Below, piece after piece: positions 1-8,355 of a stretch of 64,000 bases of DNA. Each line of letters starts with the position of its first letter. Within the stretch, counting starts at the first letter, position 1. The stretch is taken from contig NZ_CP087952.1 in NCBI RefSeq assembly GCF_028752835.1, positions 1,345,041-1,409,040 on the forward strand. The letters run 5' to 3'. The position numbers and the translations under genes were made by a program. A model generated the notes under the pieces. The model did not search any database. It was not told where the DNA came from and worked only from the letters and a program-made list of their open reading frames with translations. Origin of the DNA: Desulfosarcina sp. BuS5. GTDB lineage: Bacteria; Desulfobacterota; Desulfobacteria; Desulfobacterales; BuS5.

Positions 1-344
1 GAACTGGTAGATACATATAATGTAATATCGTTACCAGAAAGCTGATCCATTTCAGGGAAATACCCGTTCGCCTGTTTTTTTATTGCTTCAGCTTCACGTA
101 CCATACCTTTTTCACGTAACTGCGATTCCCTTAAAAGGTAAGCGCGGAAAATATAAATATTTACCTGTTCAGCCGAAGCGCCTTTTTTTAAAGCCATCTT
201 AAAATAATTTAAAGCTTTCCTGGGATTTTTGTTTGCAAGAAACTGTTTTCCCTGTGAAAGAAGCTGATCTAAATTCAGTTTTTTAAATTGCGGTTGAACC
301 TGTTTATCTTTATTACGTTGAGTTTTCTTTTTTTTTTTAGCCAT
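1..344 (-). CDS. TPR-like lysine-rich protein, N-terminal part (runs off left edge)
   Basis: A reading frame starts at ATG 344 on the minus strand and stays open to the window edge, giving 114 codons. It begins MAKKKKKTQRNKDK, a very basic head, followed by a helical segment (LSQGKQFLANKNPRKALNYF) of the kind seen in tetratricopeptide repeats, where one helix pair carries small and aromatic residues at fixed spacing. The C-terminal part is not in the window, so repeat number and function cannot be judged. There is a 92-base gap to the DUF2333 gene upstream on the same strand. The call of a TPR-type scaffold protein is inference from helix pattern only; the open frame and start are seen directly. 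Confidence 0.6.
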   Translation of the reverse strand, partial: MAKKKKKTQRNKDKQVQPQFKKLNLDQLLSQGKQFLANKNPRKALNYFKMALKKGASAEQVNIYIFRAYLLRESQLREKGMVREAEAIKKQANGYFPEMDQLSGNDITLYVSTS

Positions 345-436
345 TATATTTATCAGGATTATGAGATATTGTTTTATGGTTTAAGGTAGAGGTAAAATTT
401 TAATAAGTATTTGATACTGTTAGGGGCATGGTTGCC

Positions 437-1567
437 CTAAGTCGACAGTATTTTAATCAGCACCCCGATATAAAAACGGGCATGGCTTATTGAGGCCGCA
501 ATATTGGCACGATGATTGGCAAGAATCCCGTCCATATCGCCATTTGTAATTATCCAGGGTGAGATAGTTGAAGCTGTTTCACACATTGCATGGGCATGAT
601 GAAGAACTTCCAGACCGCTGCGGGATGCTATGATTACATGAAAATCCTTTTCAATAGCTTCCAGCATCGTAACCATGGCGCTTGCAACACCTTTGGCATA
701 AAAGAAATAGTCATCAGCCTGAAAGAAGCTTACCCGGGTTCCGTCATCCTCCTTTGATTTGATCAGGTTTTCATCACAACTTCCCAGCAAATCTTCATAT
801 GTCATCAGGAGAGGTAAAAGATTATCCGCCCTGTTATAAAAAAAAGCCCTGTGATTTTCCAGTTCATCCCGATACGCTGCCAGCTCTTTTAAGCCTGCAT
901 GATATTTTGATTCGGGTGAAGGGAACCAATATTTGTCCGCTTTTATCATGAACCAGTTCATGGCATGCTCAAGGTGAGCATTAAAAGCAGCGCTGGAGCC
1001 GGTGCGGGATATTCTTTCAGTAAGAATTACAACTGTTCGGCGTGTGATTTCAAGAACACCAAGCTGAAAATTATTAACATTATCTGTAATATTTATTATA
1101 TCATTAGGTCTCCAGCCCCAGAAGCGTTCATCAAGTTCATATGCAAGCGGTTTTATAACAGCAGAAATAAAAGCAACACCGTTGACCTGCGGCGATGATT
1201 TTAAAACCGATATAGGGGACTTTTTTGATAACTGTTTAGGCAGCGCAGTCGAATGCTGTGTTGACTGCTTAAATGTATCTCCATTCTTTTGGGTGGCCGC
1301 CACCGTTTTAATTACCTGGGTGTCGGGCTTATCTAAATGCCTGGCCGAGTTTGAATTTACGCTTGAATCTTGCTTTGTAGCAGGTCTTTGTTCCCCTGAT
1401 TTGAAATTATTATATGCAATAAGGTTATCAGATGTTTTGTATGTTTGAGCTTTATGTTCATAGGCATCCTTGTCAAAAAAACCTGATATAGCGGCGAAAA
1501 TCCATATTACTACGATCACTAATAACAGAACAACTGCTATGCCGGGAACACTTTTTAATTTTTCCAT
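437..1567 (-). CDS. DUF2333 family membrane-anchored protein
   Basis: The 376-residue product has an N-terminal hydrophobic segment at about residues 8-30 (GIAVVLLLVIVVIWIFAAI), so it is probably anchored in the inner membrane. A low-complexity Ser/Thr/Lys-rich linker runs from about 40 to 125. The C-terminal 240 residues contain the conserved-looking block around WGWRPNDIINITDN and the Trp-rich AMNWFMIKADKYWFPSPE stretch, which I recognise as the DUF2333 family of Proteobacteria. No enzymatic motif is visible and the family has no established function. It lies 14 bases downstream of selB on the same strand and may be cotranscribed with it. Confidence is good for the family and nil for a biochemical role. 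Confidence 0.8.
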   Translation of the reverse strand: MEKLKSVPGIAVVLLLVIVVIWIFAAISGFFDKDAYEHKAQTYKTSDNLIAYNNFKSGEQRPATKQDSSVNSNSARHLDKPDTQVIKTVAATQKNGDTFKQSTQHSTALPKQLSKKSPISVLKSSPQVNGVAFISAVIKPLAYELDERFWGWRPNDIINITDNVNNFQLGVLEITRRTVVILTERISRTGSSAAFNAHLEHAMNWFMIKADKYWFPSPESKYHAGLKELAAYRDELENHRAFFYNRADNLLPLLMTYEDLLGSCDENLIKSKEDDGTRVSFFQADDYFFYAKGVASAMVTMLEAIEKDFHVIIASRSGLEVLHHAHAMCETASTISPWIITNGDMDGILANHRANIAASISHARFYIGVLIKILST

Positions 1568-1581
1568 AAAATTTCTCCTGG

Positions 1582-3492
1582 TTATTTATGCCTGAGCTTG
1601 CGTATATCACCAATACGGATAGTAAGATTAATTGAGTCAAAATATTCAATTAACGGAATTAGATATTTTCTTGATACACCGGCCAGTTCCTTAAAATCCG
1701 GGGTGGTCAGCTCTTTGTTGGTTGCAAAAAAATCTACCAGCTTTTTTTTTAAAATATCTACACCCTCCCGGTCAAAATAGAGATCATCCTTTGCTTTAAT
1801 TATTATACTTTCTTCAATCAGAAGCATGAGCACATCTTTCGCTGACTGAGGATCGATATCCAGTTGCCTGGTGATGTCTCTGAAGTAGGGCGGCTTTAAT
1901 CCGGCCTTTTTATATATTTCGTGTATCTTTTTCTTTCGTTCAGCCTGATCAGCGCCCAGAAAAACAGAATGACCGGGCAGACGCACAGTATCATCCTCAG
2001 ATATTATTTCGCCCTTTTTTTCTATATGCATAATAATGATATTAAAGAGCCTGGAGCCCATTATTAATGGAAATTTGGTCTTCAGTTCCTCTTTGGACAT
2101 GCCGGTTTTAAGTGGATTGGTTTTATGGTAACTCTCTAAGGTCTGAAGGATTTTGCTTTTTATCTTTTCAAAAGTATTATTGTGAATATAAAGCTGATTA
2201 TCCTTGTCTGTACATATTAAAATTCTTTTTGATAAAAGACCGTCGATAATACTTTTAAGCTGCTTGTCCGCAAGGTTGGTCATGATTCTCAAATCAGAAT
2301 AATTAACGCCCTCATGGCCGGATTGATCCACACAATACTCAATAACCTCCCCAGGTGTGTTATCCATCAGGCCATTCAGACCTTTTATTATTTCAGGTTT
2401 AAAACCTTTATGTTTTTTCGGAATCGGGTTTAAAATCCGGCCGCCGCCAATAGTTCTGATTGGGGAATAACTTCTAATGACGAACCTGTCGTCCTTTACA
2501 ACAGTAACAGGTGAATCGAGACGTATCTGCACAACAGATGTTTCTCCGGGAGCTATTTCATCCTTTTCAAGTAACGCAATAATACCGAGTATTTCGCTGG
2601 TACCGGTATGGAATCTGACACGGGTACGATTTTTCATAGGTTTCTTGTTGGTGGCTAAAAATTGCAGCGATGCATCTATCATATAGCTCGATTTCAGTTC
2701 ACCAGGTTTCCCAAGAATTTCGCCCCTGTTAATAGATGCCTTTTCAAGCCCTTTAAAATTTATGGCAGTGCGCATACCTGCTTCAGCTATATTTACGCTA
2801 TTGTTATGCACCTGAATTCCGCGAACATTGGAACTGACCATAGATGGGTATATCATGACAGGGTCACCCACACTTATGCGGCCGGAAATAAGAGTTCCTG
2901 TAATTATTGTGCCGAAACCCTTCATGGAAAAGACCCTGTCCACAGGTAGCCTGAAAAGACTGGATATAGAACGTTCCGGAATTAGAGAGCTTAAATCGTC
3001 GAGTGTTTTTATAAATTCCCGGATACCCTGACCTGTTACTGATGAAACCGGTATCATGGGAGCGTCTTCCAGGAACGTTCCTTTTAAAAAATTAGCTGTA
3101 TCCTCTTTAACCAGTTCCAGCCATTCTTCATCTACAAGATCAGCCTTGCTTAGAACAACAAAACCGTGTTTTATATCCAGCAGAGAACAGATTTCCAGGT
3201 GTTCTCTTGTTTGAGGCATCACTCCTTCATCCGCCGCGATTACCATCACAACAATATCTATTCCGGTTGCACCGGCAACCATGTTTTTTACAAATTTTTC
3301 ATGCCCGGGCACATCGACAACACCAACATGCTGCCCGCCGGGAAGCTCCAGGGAAGCAAAGCCCAGTTCGATAGTTATTCCGCGCAGCTTTTCTTCTTTT
3401 AAACGATCTGTGTCTGTGCCTGTAACAGCCTTAATCAGTGAAGTTTTGCCGTGATCTATATGCCCCGCTGTACCAAGTATGATCTGTTTCAC
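1582..3492 (-). CDS. selB: Selenocysteine-specific elongation factor SelB
   Basis: This 636-residue protein is the dedicated elongation factor that carries selenocysteyl-tRNA to the ribosome at UGA codons followed by a SECIS hairpin. The N-terminal GTPase domain shows GHIDHGKT (residues 10-17), the [10 protein letters not shown] switch I block, DVPGHEKF and SKAD motifs. Middle beta-barrel domains follow ([11 protein letters not shown]), and the C-terminal third is made of winged-helix repeats that in this family bind the SECIS RNA. Length matches the family. The start is GTG at 3492, directly abutting the TAA of a small membrane-protein gene. No selA, selD or selC (tRNA-Sec) is seen in the window, but a candidate selenoprotein gene lies 4.3 kb away at 7811-8281. 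Confidence 0.96.
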   Translation of the reverse strand: MKQIILGTAGHIDHGKTSLIKAVTGTDTDRLKEEKLRGITIELGFASLELPGGQHVGVVDVPGHEKFVKNMVAGATGIDIVVMVIAADEGVMPQTREHLEICSLLDIKHGFVVLSKADLVDEEWLELVKEDTANFLKGTFLEDAPMIPVSSVTGQGIREFIKTLDDLSSLIPERSISSLFRLPVDRVFSMKGFGTIITGTLISGRISVGDPVMIYPSMVSSNVRGIQVHNNSVNIAEAGMRTAINFKGLEKASINRGEILGKPGELKSSYMIDASLQFLATNKKPMKNRTRVRFHTGTSEILGIIALLEKDEIAPGETSVVQIRLDSPVTVVKDDRFVIRSYSPIRTIGGGRILNPIPKKHKGFKPEIIKGLNGLMDNTPGEVIEYCVDQSGHEGVNYSDLRIMTNLADKQLKSIIDGLLSKRILICTDKDNQLYIHNNTFEKIKSKILQTLESYHKTNPLKTGMSKEELKTKFPLIMGSRLFNIIIMHIEKKGEIISEDDTVRLPGHSVFLGADQAERKKKIHEIYKKAGLKPPYFRDITRQLDIDPQSAKDVLMLLIEESIIIKAKDDLYFDREGVDILKKKLVDFFATNKELTTPDFKELAGVSRKYLIPLIEYFDSINLTIRIGDIRKLRHK

Positions 3493-3672
3493 TTATAACC
3501 GTTCCTTATTTTTGTTTCGTATATATTCTGAAAAATAGGATAGCCCGACAAGGATAATGCCAATTCCCACAATATATAAAATATTCGCTTTTGGGTAGAA
3601 AAAATGTGTCAGCACAACTGCCATTACAATTCCAAGTATTGCTCTGATTATGAAAATATGAAAACGGGTCAC
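3493..3672 (-). CDS. Small membrane protein translationally abutting selB
   Basis: A 59-residue protein starts at GTG 3672 with an AAGGA Shine-Dalgarno-like sequence several bases upstream. It begins MTRFHIFIIRAILGIVMAVV and contains two hydrophobic segments, about residues 5-24 and 29-47, separated by THFFYPKAN, with a basic tail (YIRNKNKERL). This is the layout of a two-helix inner-membrane hairpin with cytoplasmic termini. Its TAA stop (3495-3493) is immediately followed by the GTG start of selB, with no spacer, which points to coupled translation. I do not recognise the family. A different frame in the same stretch is also open (3506-3703), but it is rich in Cys, Asn and Trp and lacks a membrane pattern, so I take that one as the shadow. 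Confidence 0.6.
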   Translation of the reverse strand: MTRFHIFIIRAILGIVMAVVLTHFFYPKANILYIVGIGIILVGLSYFSEYIRNKNKERL

Positions 3673-3799
3673 AACAAAGATCCTTAATTATATGATTGAT
3701 CAATACAGATATTCTTATAGCAGAAGATAAATTCGGTCAATGACTAGTTTTTGTGTAATATTTTTCTGTTTGTGTTTATAAACCTCAATGTCACATTTA

Positions 3800-3925
3800 A
3801 AGGGTGTTGCAAGGATTGTTATTATCGGTAGTTAAAACAAGTAGTTACGCCATAATGGAAAAATGGGGCTTTTCTAGGTTAACTAATTGATTTTATTATA
3901 AAAGTTTTTACTTTGCAACACCCTT
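3800..3925. repeat. MITE-like element with 13-bp terminal inverted repeats
   Basis: The 312-base gap before the tRNA genes contains aagggtgttgcaa at 3800-3812 and its exact complement ttgcaacaccctt at 3913-3925. No coding frame lies between. Ends of this GGGTGTTGCAA type are common in insertion sequences, so this could be a small non-autonomous element or paired IS remnants. The rest of the gap (3673-3799 and 3926-4015) is AT-rich and shows nothing else I can support. Confidence 0.5.
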
Positions 3926-4015
3926 ATTTATTAATTCAGGATAATAATTTTTTGATTTAAAGAGAAATTGCACTTGAAATACCAAAATTAATCTGATAAA
4001 TAATACTTTTTTTGC

Positions 4016-4092
4016 GGTGGGTGTAGCTCAGATGGTAGAGCACTTGGTTGTGGCCCAAGTGGTCGAGGGTTCAAGTCCCTTCACTCACCCCA
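4016..4092 (+). tRNA. tRNA-His (anticodon GTG)
   Basis: The cloverleaf folds completely by eye. The acceptor arm GTGGGTG (4017-4023) pairs with CACTCAC (4082-4088). The characteristic extra G at position -1 (4016) faces discriminator C at 4089. The D arm is TAGCTCAG, the anticodon loop TTGTGGC places GTG, the T arm reads GGTTCAAGTCC, and CCA is encoded at 4090-4092. It is 10 bases upstream of a tRNA-Arg gene, so the two are probably cotranscribed. Confidence 0.97.
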
Positions 4093-4102
4093 TTAAACAT
4101 CA

Positions 4103-4179
<77 letters not shown>

Positions 4180-4187
4180 ATAAAATC

Positions 4188-4221
4188 AAAGGGTTAACCA
4201 GTTAATCGGTTAGCCCTTCTT
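4188..4221 (+). terminator. Hairpin following the tRNA pair
   Basis: The segment aaagggttaacc (4188-4199) pairs with ggttagccctt (4208-4218), with one G-U pair around an 8-base loop. It begins 8 bases after the tRNA-Arg CCA end. The run after the stem has only short T stretches, so it is a weak intrinsic terminator or an RNA-processing/decay hairpin. Confidence 0.5.
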
Positions 4222-4422
4222 TGATTGGGGGGCAATAAGGGGACATAAGGGGTATGTTTCATGCTATAACCTTTAACGTTCGATGACATGTTTACTTACA
4301 CCACATTCAATAACTATTTTTTAAGAGATTACAAATGAAAGGTTTTAAGCTCGCAATATCTGTTGCTTTATCCGTTTTGTTTCTCATCTCTTGTGGTTCG
4401 TTAAGTCAAAATGAAATTAGAA

Positions 4423-5973
4423 CTCGATGATCAAGTTTTTATGATTAGCTAAATTTAAAGTTTGATAGTATAATCACGACCATTAAAAATATTAACAACT
4501 TTGAAAGAGCCCATTCATAATGCTATTAACTGAATCTGCACCATTTATCAAACAGTACATTGAAGATCTCAACAATAGCCTGGAGCAATACCAACCTAGT
4601 GCGGGATTAACATTTACCCAGAAAGCATGGCTAAGCTTTTGTCTTACCGGTATATTAATGGTAAATGCTGTATGTTGGGCAAAATTTGAACGGGCGAGTC
4701 TGGGCAATTATAAATTAGCAGCTCTATCTTGGATGTTTCGTAAGGGTAAGATTTCATGGGACAATTTACTTGTTGGAAGCGTCAGGCGTATTTTGAAAAA
4801 ATATGGTATCACAAATGGTGTAATTGTTTTTGATGAGTCTGATCGTGCCCGTTCTAAGAATACAAAGCGAATATACAAGGCTCATAAGCAAAAACACAAA
4901 GCAAGCGGAGGTTATGTTAATGGGCAAACAGTTGTTTTGCTTCTTTTGGTCACAGACTCTATAACCGTACCTATTGGTTTTAAGTTTTACATGCCTGATC
5001 CAGTTGTTAGTGCCTGGAAAAAAGAAGAAGAGAGATTGAAAAAAAAGGGACTCCCGAAGAATAAGCGTCCTGTCAAACCAGCATTTAACCCTGAGTACCC
5101 GAAAAAAATTCAATTAGCCCTGCTCTTACTTGAAAATTTTAAAGAATATTATCCTAAAATTACTGTTAAATGTGTATTGGCTGACGCTTTATACGGTTCA
5201 AAAGAATTTATGAATGGAGCCTCTAATATTTTGGGAGGAGTGCAAGTTATCAGCCAATTAAAGTCAAATCAAAATATACGGTACAAAGGTAAAAAAAAGA
5301 CAATTACGGATTATTTCAACATGATTAACAAAGGTGTAAATTGCACCATTCGTGTGCGAGGCGGTGAAAAAGTCAATGCAACAGTGAGCAGTGCCCGCCT
5401 TAAGGTTGATGCACACGATGGCAATGTGCTTTTTGTGATAGCTCTTAAATATGAAGGGGAAGATGAATACCGTTACTTAGCTGCCACTGATGTGAGTTGG
5501 CGCACAGTTGACATTATTCAAGCATATTCTTTGAGATGGCTTGTAGAGGTTTTTTTTGAAGACTGGAAGCTTTATGAAGGATGGGGACAAGAGGCCAAAC
5601 AATATGACGAAGAAGGATCAAGCCGAGGCCTGATCTTGAGTCTGTTGCTAGACCATTGCCTCCTCCTTCACCCTGAGCAAAAGGCCTGCATAGAGAACAA
5701 AACTCCCGTGTTTACCGTGGGAAGTCTACAAAAAAGAGCTCAAATGGATGTTTTGATGGAATGTGTCAAATTTTTGCTGCAACAACAAGATCCCGGTGAA
5801 AAGCTTAAAGAAATGGGGCAAGTTATCAAAAAAGTTTTCCGACTTATGCCATCGGGAAAACATATGAGCGGAAGAACCATAGGTAGATTGGAGCCAACAC
5901 CCTCTCTATCACGTAAATATTGTCCTTGCTAAGTGCTTTTGGCAAGTTCGTCATCAAAAACTTGAACATCGAG
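4423..5973 (+). mobile_element. IS4-superfamily-like insertion sequence, 1551 bp, with 5-bp target duplication
   Basis: The left end ctcgatgatcaagtttttat (from 4423) matches the complement of the right end, ctcgatgttcaagtttttga (to 5973), over about 20 positions with few differences. TAGAA occurs directly outside both ends, at 4418-4422 and 5974-5978, as a 5-bp target-site duplication. The element carries one DDE transposase gene. The intact duplication and full-length transposase suggest a fairly recent insertion. Confidence 0.88.
4520..5932 (+). CDS. DDE transposase (IS4 superfamily, Transposase_11 type)
   Basis: This 470-residue protein catalyses cut-and-paste movement of the surrounding element. 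Candidate catalytic acidic residues are in VIVFDESDRARS (about residues 101-112), CVLADALYGSKEF (about 220-232) and the YSLRWLVEVFFEDWK block (about 337-351), matching the D, D and WxxExxxxxxK pattern of IS4-type enzymes. The KKEEERLKKKGLPKNKRP insert is basic and probably DNA-contacting. The frame is full length without breaks, so the element could be active. I cannot place it in a specific IS subgroup; the 5-bp duplication argues against groups that make 9-13 bp duplications. Confidence 0.88.
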   Translation: MLLTESAPFIKQYIEDLNNSLEQYQPSAGLTFTQKAWLSFCLTGILMVNAVCWAKFERASLGNYKLAALSWMFRKGKISWDNLLVGSVRRILKKYGITNGVIVFDESDRARSKNTKRIYKAHKQKHKASGGYVNGQTVVLLLLVTDSITVPIGFKFYMPDPVVSAWKKEEERLKKKGLPKNKRPVKPAFNPEYPKKIQLALLLLENFKEYYPKITVKCVLADALYGSKEFMNGASNILGGVQVISQLKSNQNIRYKGKKKTITDYFNMINKGVNCTIRVRGGEKVNATVSSARLKVDAHDGNVLFVIALKYEGEDEYRYLAATDVSWRTVDIIQAYSLRWLVEVFFEDWKLYEGWGQEAKQYDEEGSSRGLILSLLLDHCLLLHPEQKACIENKTPVFTVGSLQKRAQMDVLMECVKFLLQQQDPGEKLKEMGQVIKKVFRLMPSGKHMSGRTIGRLEPTPSLSRKYCPC

Positions 5974-6404
5974 TAGAAGGATAAAAAATAAGGATTTTTA
6001 TTTAAAAGCTCCTTTATGGTATGAAAATCCGGAAGCGATGACAACCGTTAATTACCAACGCGGAGTACGGATACCTATTGGAAGAAAGGTGCATATAACA
6101 GATTATACTTCTAAAAAAATAGTGTTTGTAACAAAAACAGGTTTTCGGGGTATATTGCATCGTTCAAAAAAATATTGCAAAATATCACAGCAAGAATTGT
6201 TTGATCGATATTTTTCTAAAAAAAACATAATGGAAGCGGGTGGAGAATTTTATAAATTGACAACACCTGAACAAGCAGGGATAAAAAAAGGTGAAGTTGA
6301 AATTGGCATGAGTAAGGACGCTGTTCTTATGGCATGCGGTTATCCCCCAAGTCATAAAACCCCAAATTTGAATTCTGATATTTGGATTTATTGGCTCAAA
6401 CGCA

Positions 6405-7762
6405 GGTAGTCCCTACAAAACAATGCAGGTGATTAAAAAGTGTCTCTGAAAACATGAATAAAAAAGATTTTTACTAAAAATTAAGATTGCTATAGACTAA
6501 AAGCAATATATTTTGTAGAGCACGGTTAAAACTCTATTCAAAGGATCGCAACCATGCAAAATACAGCAAATACAGCCCTAACACTTTTTCAGCAATTCCC
6601 GGACGGGTCTTAACTATCTGATATTATTATGTTATCAGACAAGAGTTTTTGCAAACTCTAAAATTGAAAGTTCAATGATTCCAATAAGTTAAGCTATTTA
6701 TGACCGGGAATTGCTGACACTTTTTTGTCCCAGGAAAAGCTGCAAATGTTATCAATCAACCGAGAACAAAATCACAAAGGATGGAGTTTACATAACAAAA
6801 TCCGATTTTGAGCCAAGACAAATGTTTTACTGCAATGGTGGCAAACATAGATTCTCAGAAACAGGATATTCCGATCTTTTTGGAAAGCATGGCAGTTTTA
6901 AAGAATATGAGCAAACGGCAAAGCTAAACTCTTACGGCCTTGGCACTGATGCAATTGCCGATGTACTTCAAAAAGATCGAAGGACAATTGAACAATGGCA
7001 AAAAGCTATTGGACAAAAAAGCCAGCAATTTCATCTATTTCTTTGTTTTACTATCGGACTTACCATTGTATTTCTCCAAATGGATGAACTATGGTCTTAC
7101 CTTAAAAATAAAAGTCAACAATTATGGGTTTGTATCGCTCTTGAATCAACAACAAAATTCTGGATCGGTTTCGAGTTGGGTTCAAGAACAACTTACACTG
7201 CAAACCGTTTAGTAAAGGGCATTAAAAAGTTGGGCAAATGGGGAAAAGATAATATATTAAAGGTCGCTACAGATAAATTAGCGGCTTACAAAAATGCGCT
7301 CGAAAACATTATGTCTGAAATTCCTTATGCTTACCTGCAAATTGTTAAGCGCCGAATAAAGCGTCGGCTTGTAACAGTTAAAAAATATTTTGTAAAAGGT
7401 ACTGTAAAAGATTTCCCCGGAAAAAGCCAAAACACCTCATTTATTGAGAGACTGAACCTTACCCTAAGGCAACATATCTCCTATCTTCAGAGAAAAACCC
7501 TGGGGTATTGCAAGAACAAGCTGAATTTTAGTAATGTAATGTGGATTAACTTATTCAACTATAATTACATACAATTTCATAAGAGCTTACGAATACGAAT
7601 TAACAATGAAAACGAGAAATTTATAAAAAAGTATAACCATAATACACCGGCAATGCAGATGGGACTTACGAATTCTTCACTAAACTGGAGATATCTCATT
7701 ACAGTCCCAATACCTTGTAAGTAGCTGATTTTTCGAACCTGCATTGTTTTGTAGGGACTACC
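6405..7762 (+). mobile_element. IS1-like insertion sequence, 1358 bp, perfect 26-bp terminal inverted repeats
   Basis: The left end begins ggtagtccctacaaaacaat at 6405 and continues to 6430. Its exact complement occupies 7737-7762. One transposase gene lies inside. No direct duplication is visible just outside the ends (left flank ...caaacgca, right flank caaattcaat...), so flanking DNA may have been deleted or rearranged after insertion. Positions 6431-6710 hold no gene I can support, only a 19-codon frame (6554-6613, MQNTANTALTLFQQF...) that may be a leader or a degraded N-terminus. Confidence 0.88.
6711..7724 (+). CDS. IS1-family-like transposase
   Basis: The frame opens at TTG 6711 and encodes 337 residues. 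The N-terminal part has a Cys-containing finger (FCPRKSCKC and FYCNGGKHRFSE), then a helix-turn-helix-like stretch (IADVLQKDRRTIEQWQK). The catalytic half shows QMDELWSYLKNK, an ATDKLAAYKNAL block and the distinctive IERLNLTLRQHISYLQRKTL signature, which in IS1-type DDE enzymes carries the Glu and Arg/Lys residues. A single gene replaces the InsA/InsB frameshift pair of classical IS1. The start is uncertain because only TTG is available at this point and the upstream 280 bases are unassigned. Confidence 0.82.
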   Translation: MLTLFCPRKSCKCYQSTENKITKDGVYITKSDFEPRQMFYCNGGKHRFSETGYSDLFGKHGSFKEYEQTAKLNSYGLGTDAIADVLQKDRRTIEQWQKAIGQKSQQFHLFLCFTIGLTIVFLQMDELWSYLKNKSQQLWVCIALESTTKFWIGFELGSRTTYTANRLVKGIKKLGKWGKDNILKVATDKLAAYKNALENIMSEIPYAYLQIVKRRIKRRLVTVKKYFVKGTVKDFPGKSQNTSFIERLNLTLRQHISYLQRKTLGYCKNKLNFSNVMWINLFNYNYIQFHKSLRIRINNENEKFIKKYNHNTPAMQMGLTNSSLNWRYLITVPIPCK

Positions 7763-7810
7763 CAAATTCAATCTGTTTGAATTGGCAAAGTGACATAACA
7801 AATCAATAGC

Positions 7811-8281
7811 TTAATTTTCCAACTGACCTATTATCAAATCATTGGCGGGTATATCTTTCATATTCTTTGAATAGTATGAGAATACGATTTTTCCCGCCCT
7901 GTTTATTATAAAAAGCGCAGGCATGAGTCCGAGTTTGGTGAGTTTCCACTGCTGTTTATATAAGTTGGCAATCTTATGATCAGGGTCCGGTATGCCGTAA
8001 AACGGGAGATTGTTTTTTGAAAAATATTTTAAGGTTTTTTCAGCATCGTGTGGAGTTATAACTACAACTGAAGCATTTTTAGCAATAAATTTATTGTAAT
8101 CCTGTTGCATCTGACCCAGATGCCTGCGCTCATATGGTCAGCTGAACCCGCGGATAAAAACAAGAACAACCTGGCCGACTTTTTGCAGTTTTGTGAGACT
8201 AACGCTATTGCCATTATATGTATTAGCAGTAAATTCGGGAGACTTATCACCTTTTTCAAGCGATTTTTTATTATTTGACAT
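7811..8281 (-). CDS. Peroxiredoxin-like selenoprotein with in-frame UGA (Sec48), free of cysteine
   Basis: Reading from ATG 8281, the frame is MSNNKKSLEKGDKSPEFTAN and continues through FIRGFS, a TGA at 8140-8138, then PYERRHLGQMQQDYNKF to the stop at 7811: 156 residues if UGA is read. Both halves share one frame. They form a single AhpC/TSA-like (PRX_like2 type) thioredoxin fold, with the UGA exactly where homologues have the peroxidatic Cys of RGxxCPFCR. The usual second Cys is Glu (U-P-Y-E), and no Cys codon occurs anywhere in the protein. A hairpin with a GGGUC loop follows the UGA at bacterial SECIS distance, and selB is encoded 4.3 kb away. It probably reduces peroxides through Sec. Alternatives are a nonsense mutation or a sequencing error. 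Without Sec reading, only a 99-residue fragment from an internal Met (8110) would be predicted. Confidence 0.85.
8107..8123 (-). promoter_or_regulatory. SECIS-like hairpin downstream of UGA48
   Basis: In the mRNA the sequence is GCAUCU-GGGUC-AGAUGC, a perfect 6-bp stem with a 5-base loop. The loop guanosines lie about 21-23 bases after the UGA, inside the 16-37 base window used for bacterial SECIS elements. It resembles the apical part of the E. coli fdhF element, which also exposes a GGUC loop. It lies within the coding sequence, as bacterial SECIS elements do. Confidence 0.75.
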
Positions 8282-8355
8282 GATAGAATAATCCTTAGAG
8301 TTCATTGTACTACACGCACAAATTCAACCTGAATCCGAGCGCCGATTCTTTAAAG

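Larger units (their letters stand above)
4335..6409 (+). pseudogene. Lipoprotein gene split by an insertion sequence
   Basis: The 5' fragment (ATG 4335) encodes a lipoprotein signal, MKGFKLAISVALSVLFLISC, with lipobox LISC before Gly. It is followed by GSLSQNEIR and then insertion-sequence DNA that brings TGA at 4428. The 3' fragment resumes at 5979 and reads RIKNKDFYLKAPLWYENPEA, then a C-terminal domain with GEVEIGMSKDAVLMACGYPP and DIWIYWLKRR. Removing 4423-5973 and one TAGAA copy rejoins the two halves in frame exactly (AGA AGG ATA). The final stop TAG (6407-6409) lies inside the terminal repeat of a second element, so the natural 3' end is also missing. The intact protein was probably an outer-membrane lipoprotein of unknown function. 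Both breaks make it a pseudogene unless an internal start rescues the 3' part. Confidence 0.85.

Noticed and set aside
3506-3703. A 65-codon minus-strand frame upstream of selB
   Set aside because: It has unusual Cys/Trp/Asn content and no site; the alternative frame (3493-3672) encodes a clean two-helix membrane protein ending exactly at the selB start.
7763-7810. Remaining 3' end of the split lipoprotein gene
   Set aside because: Translation in any frame gives short, unconvincing peptides; no family-like end is visible.
8062-8259. A 65-codon minus-strand frame (MKKVISLPNLLLIHIMAIAL...) near the selenoprotein
   Set aside because: It lies in a different frame over the N-terminal half of the peroxiredoxin-like gene, lacks a recognisable domain and is best explained as a shadow.
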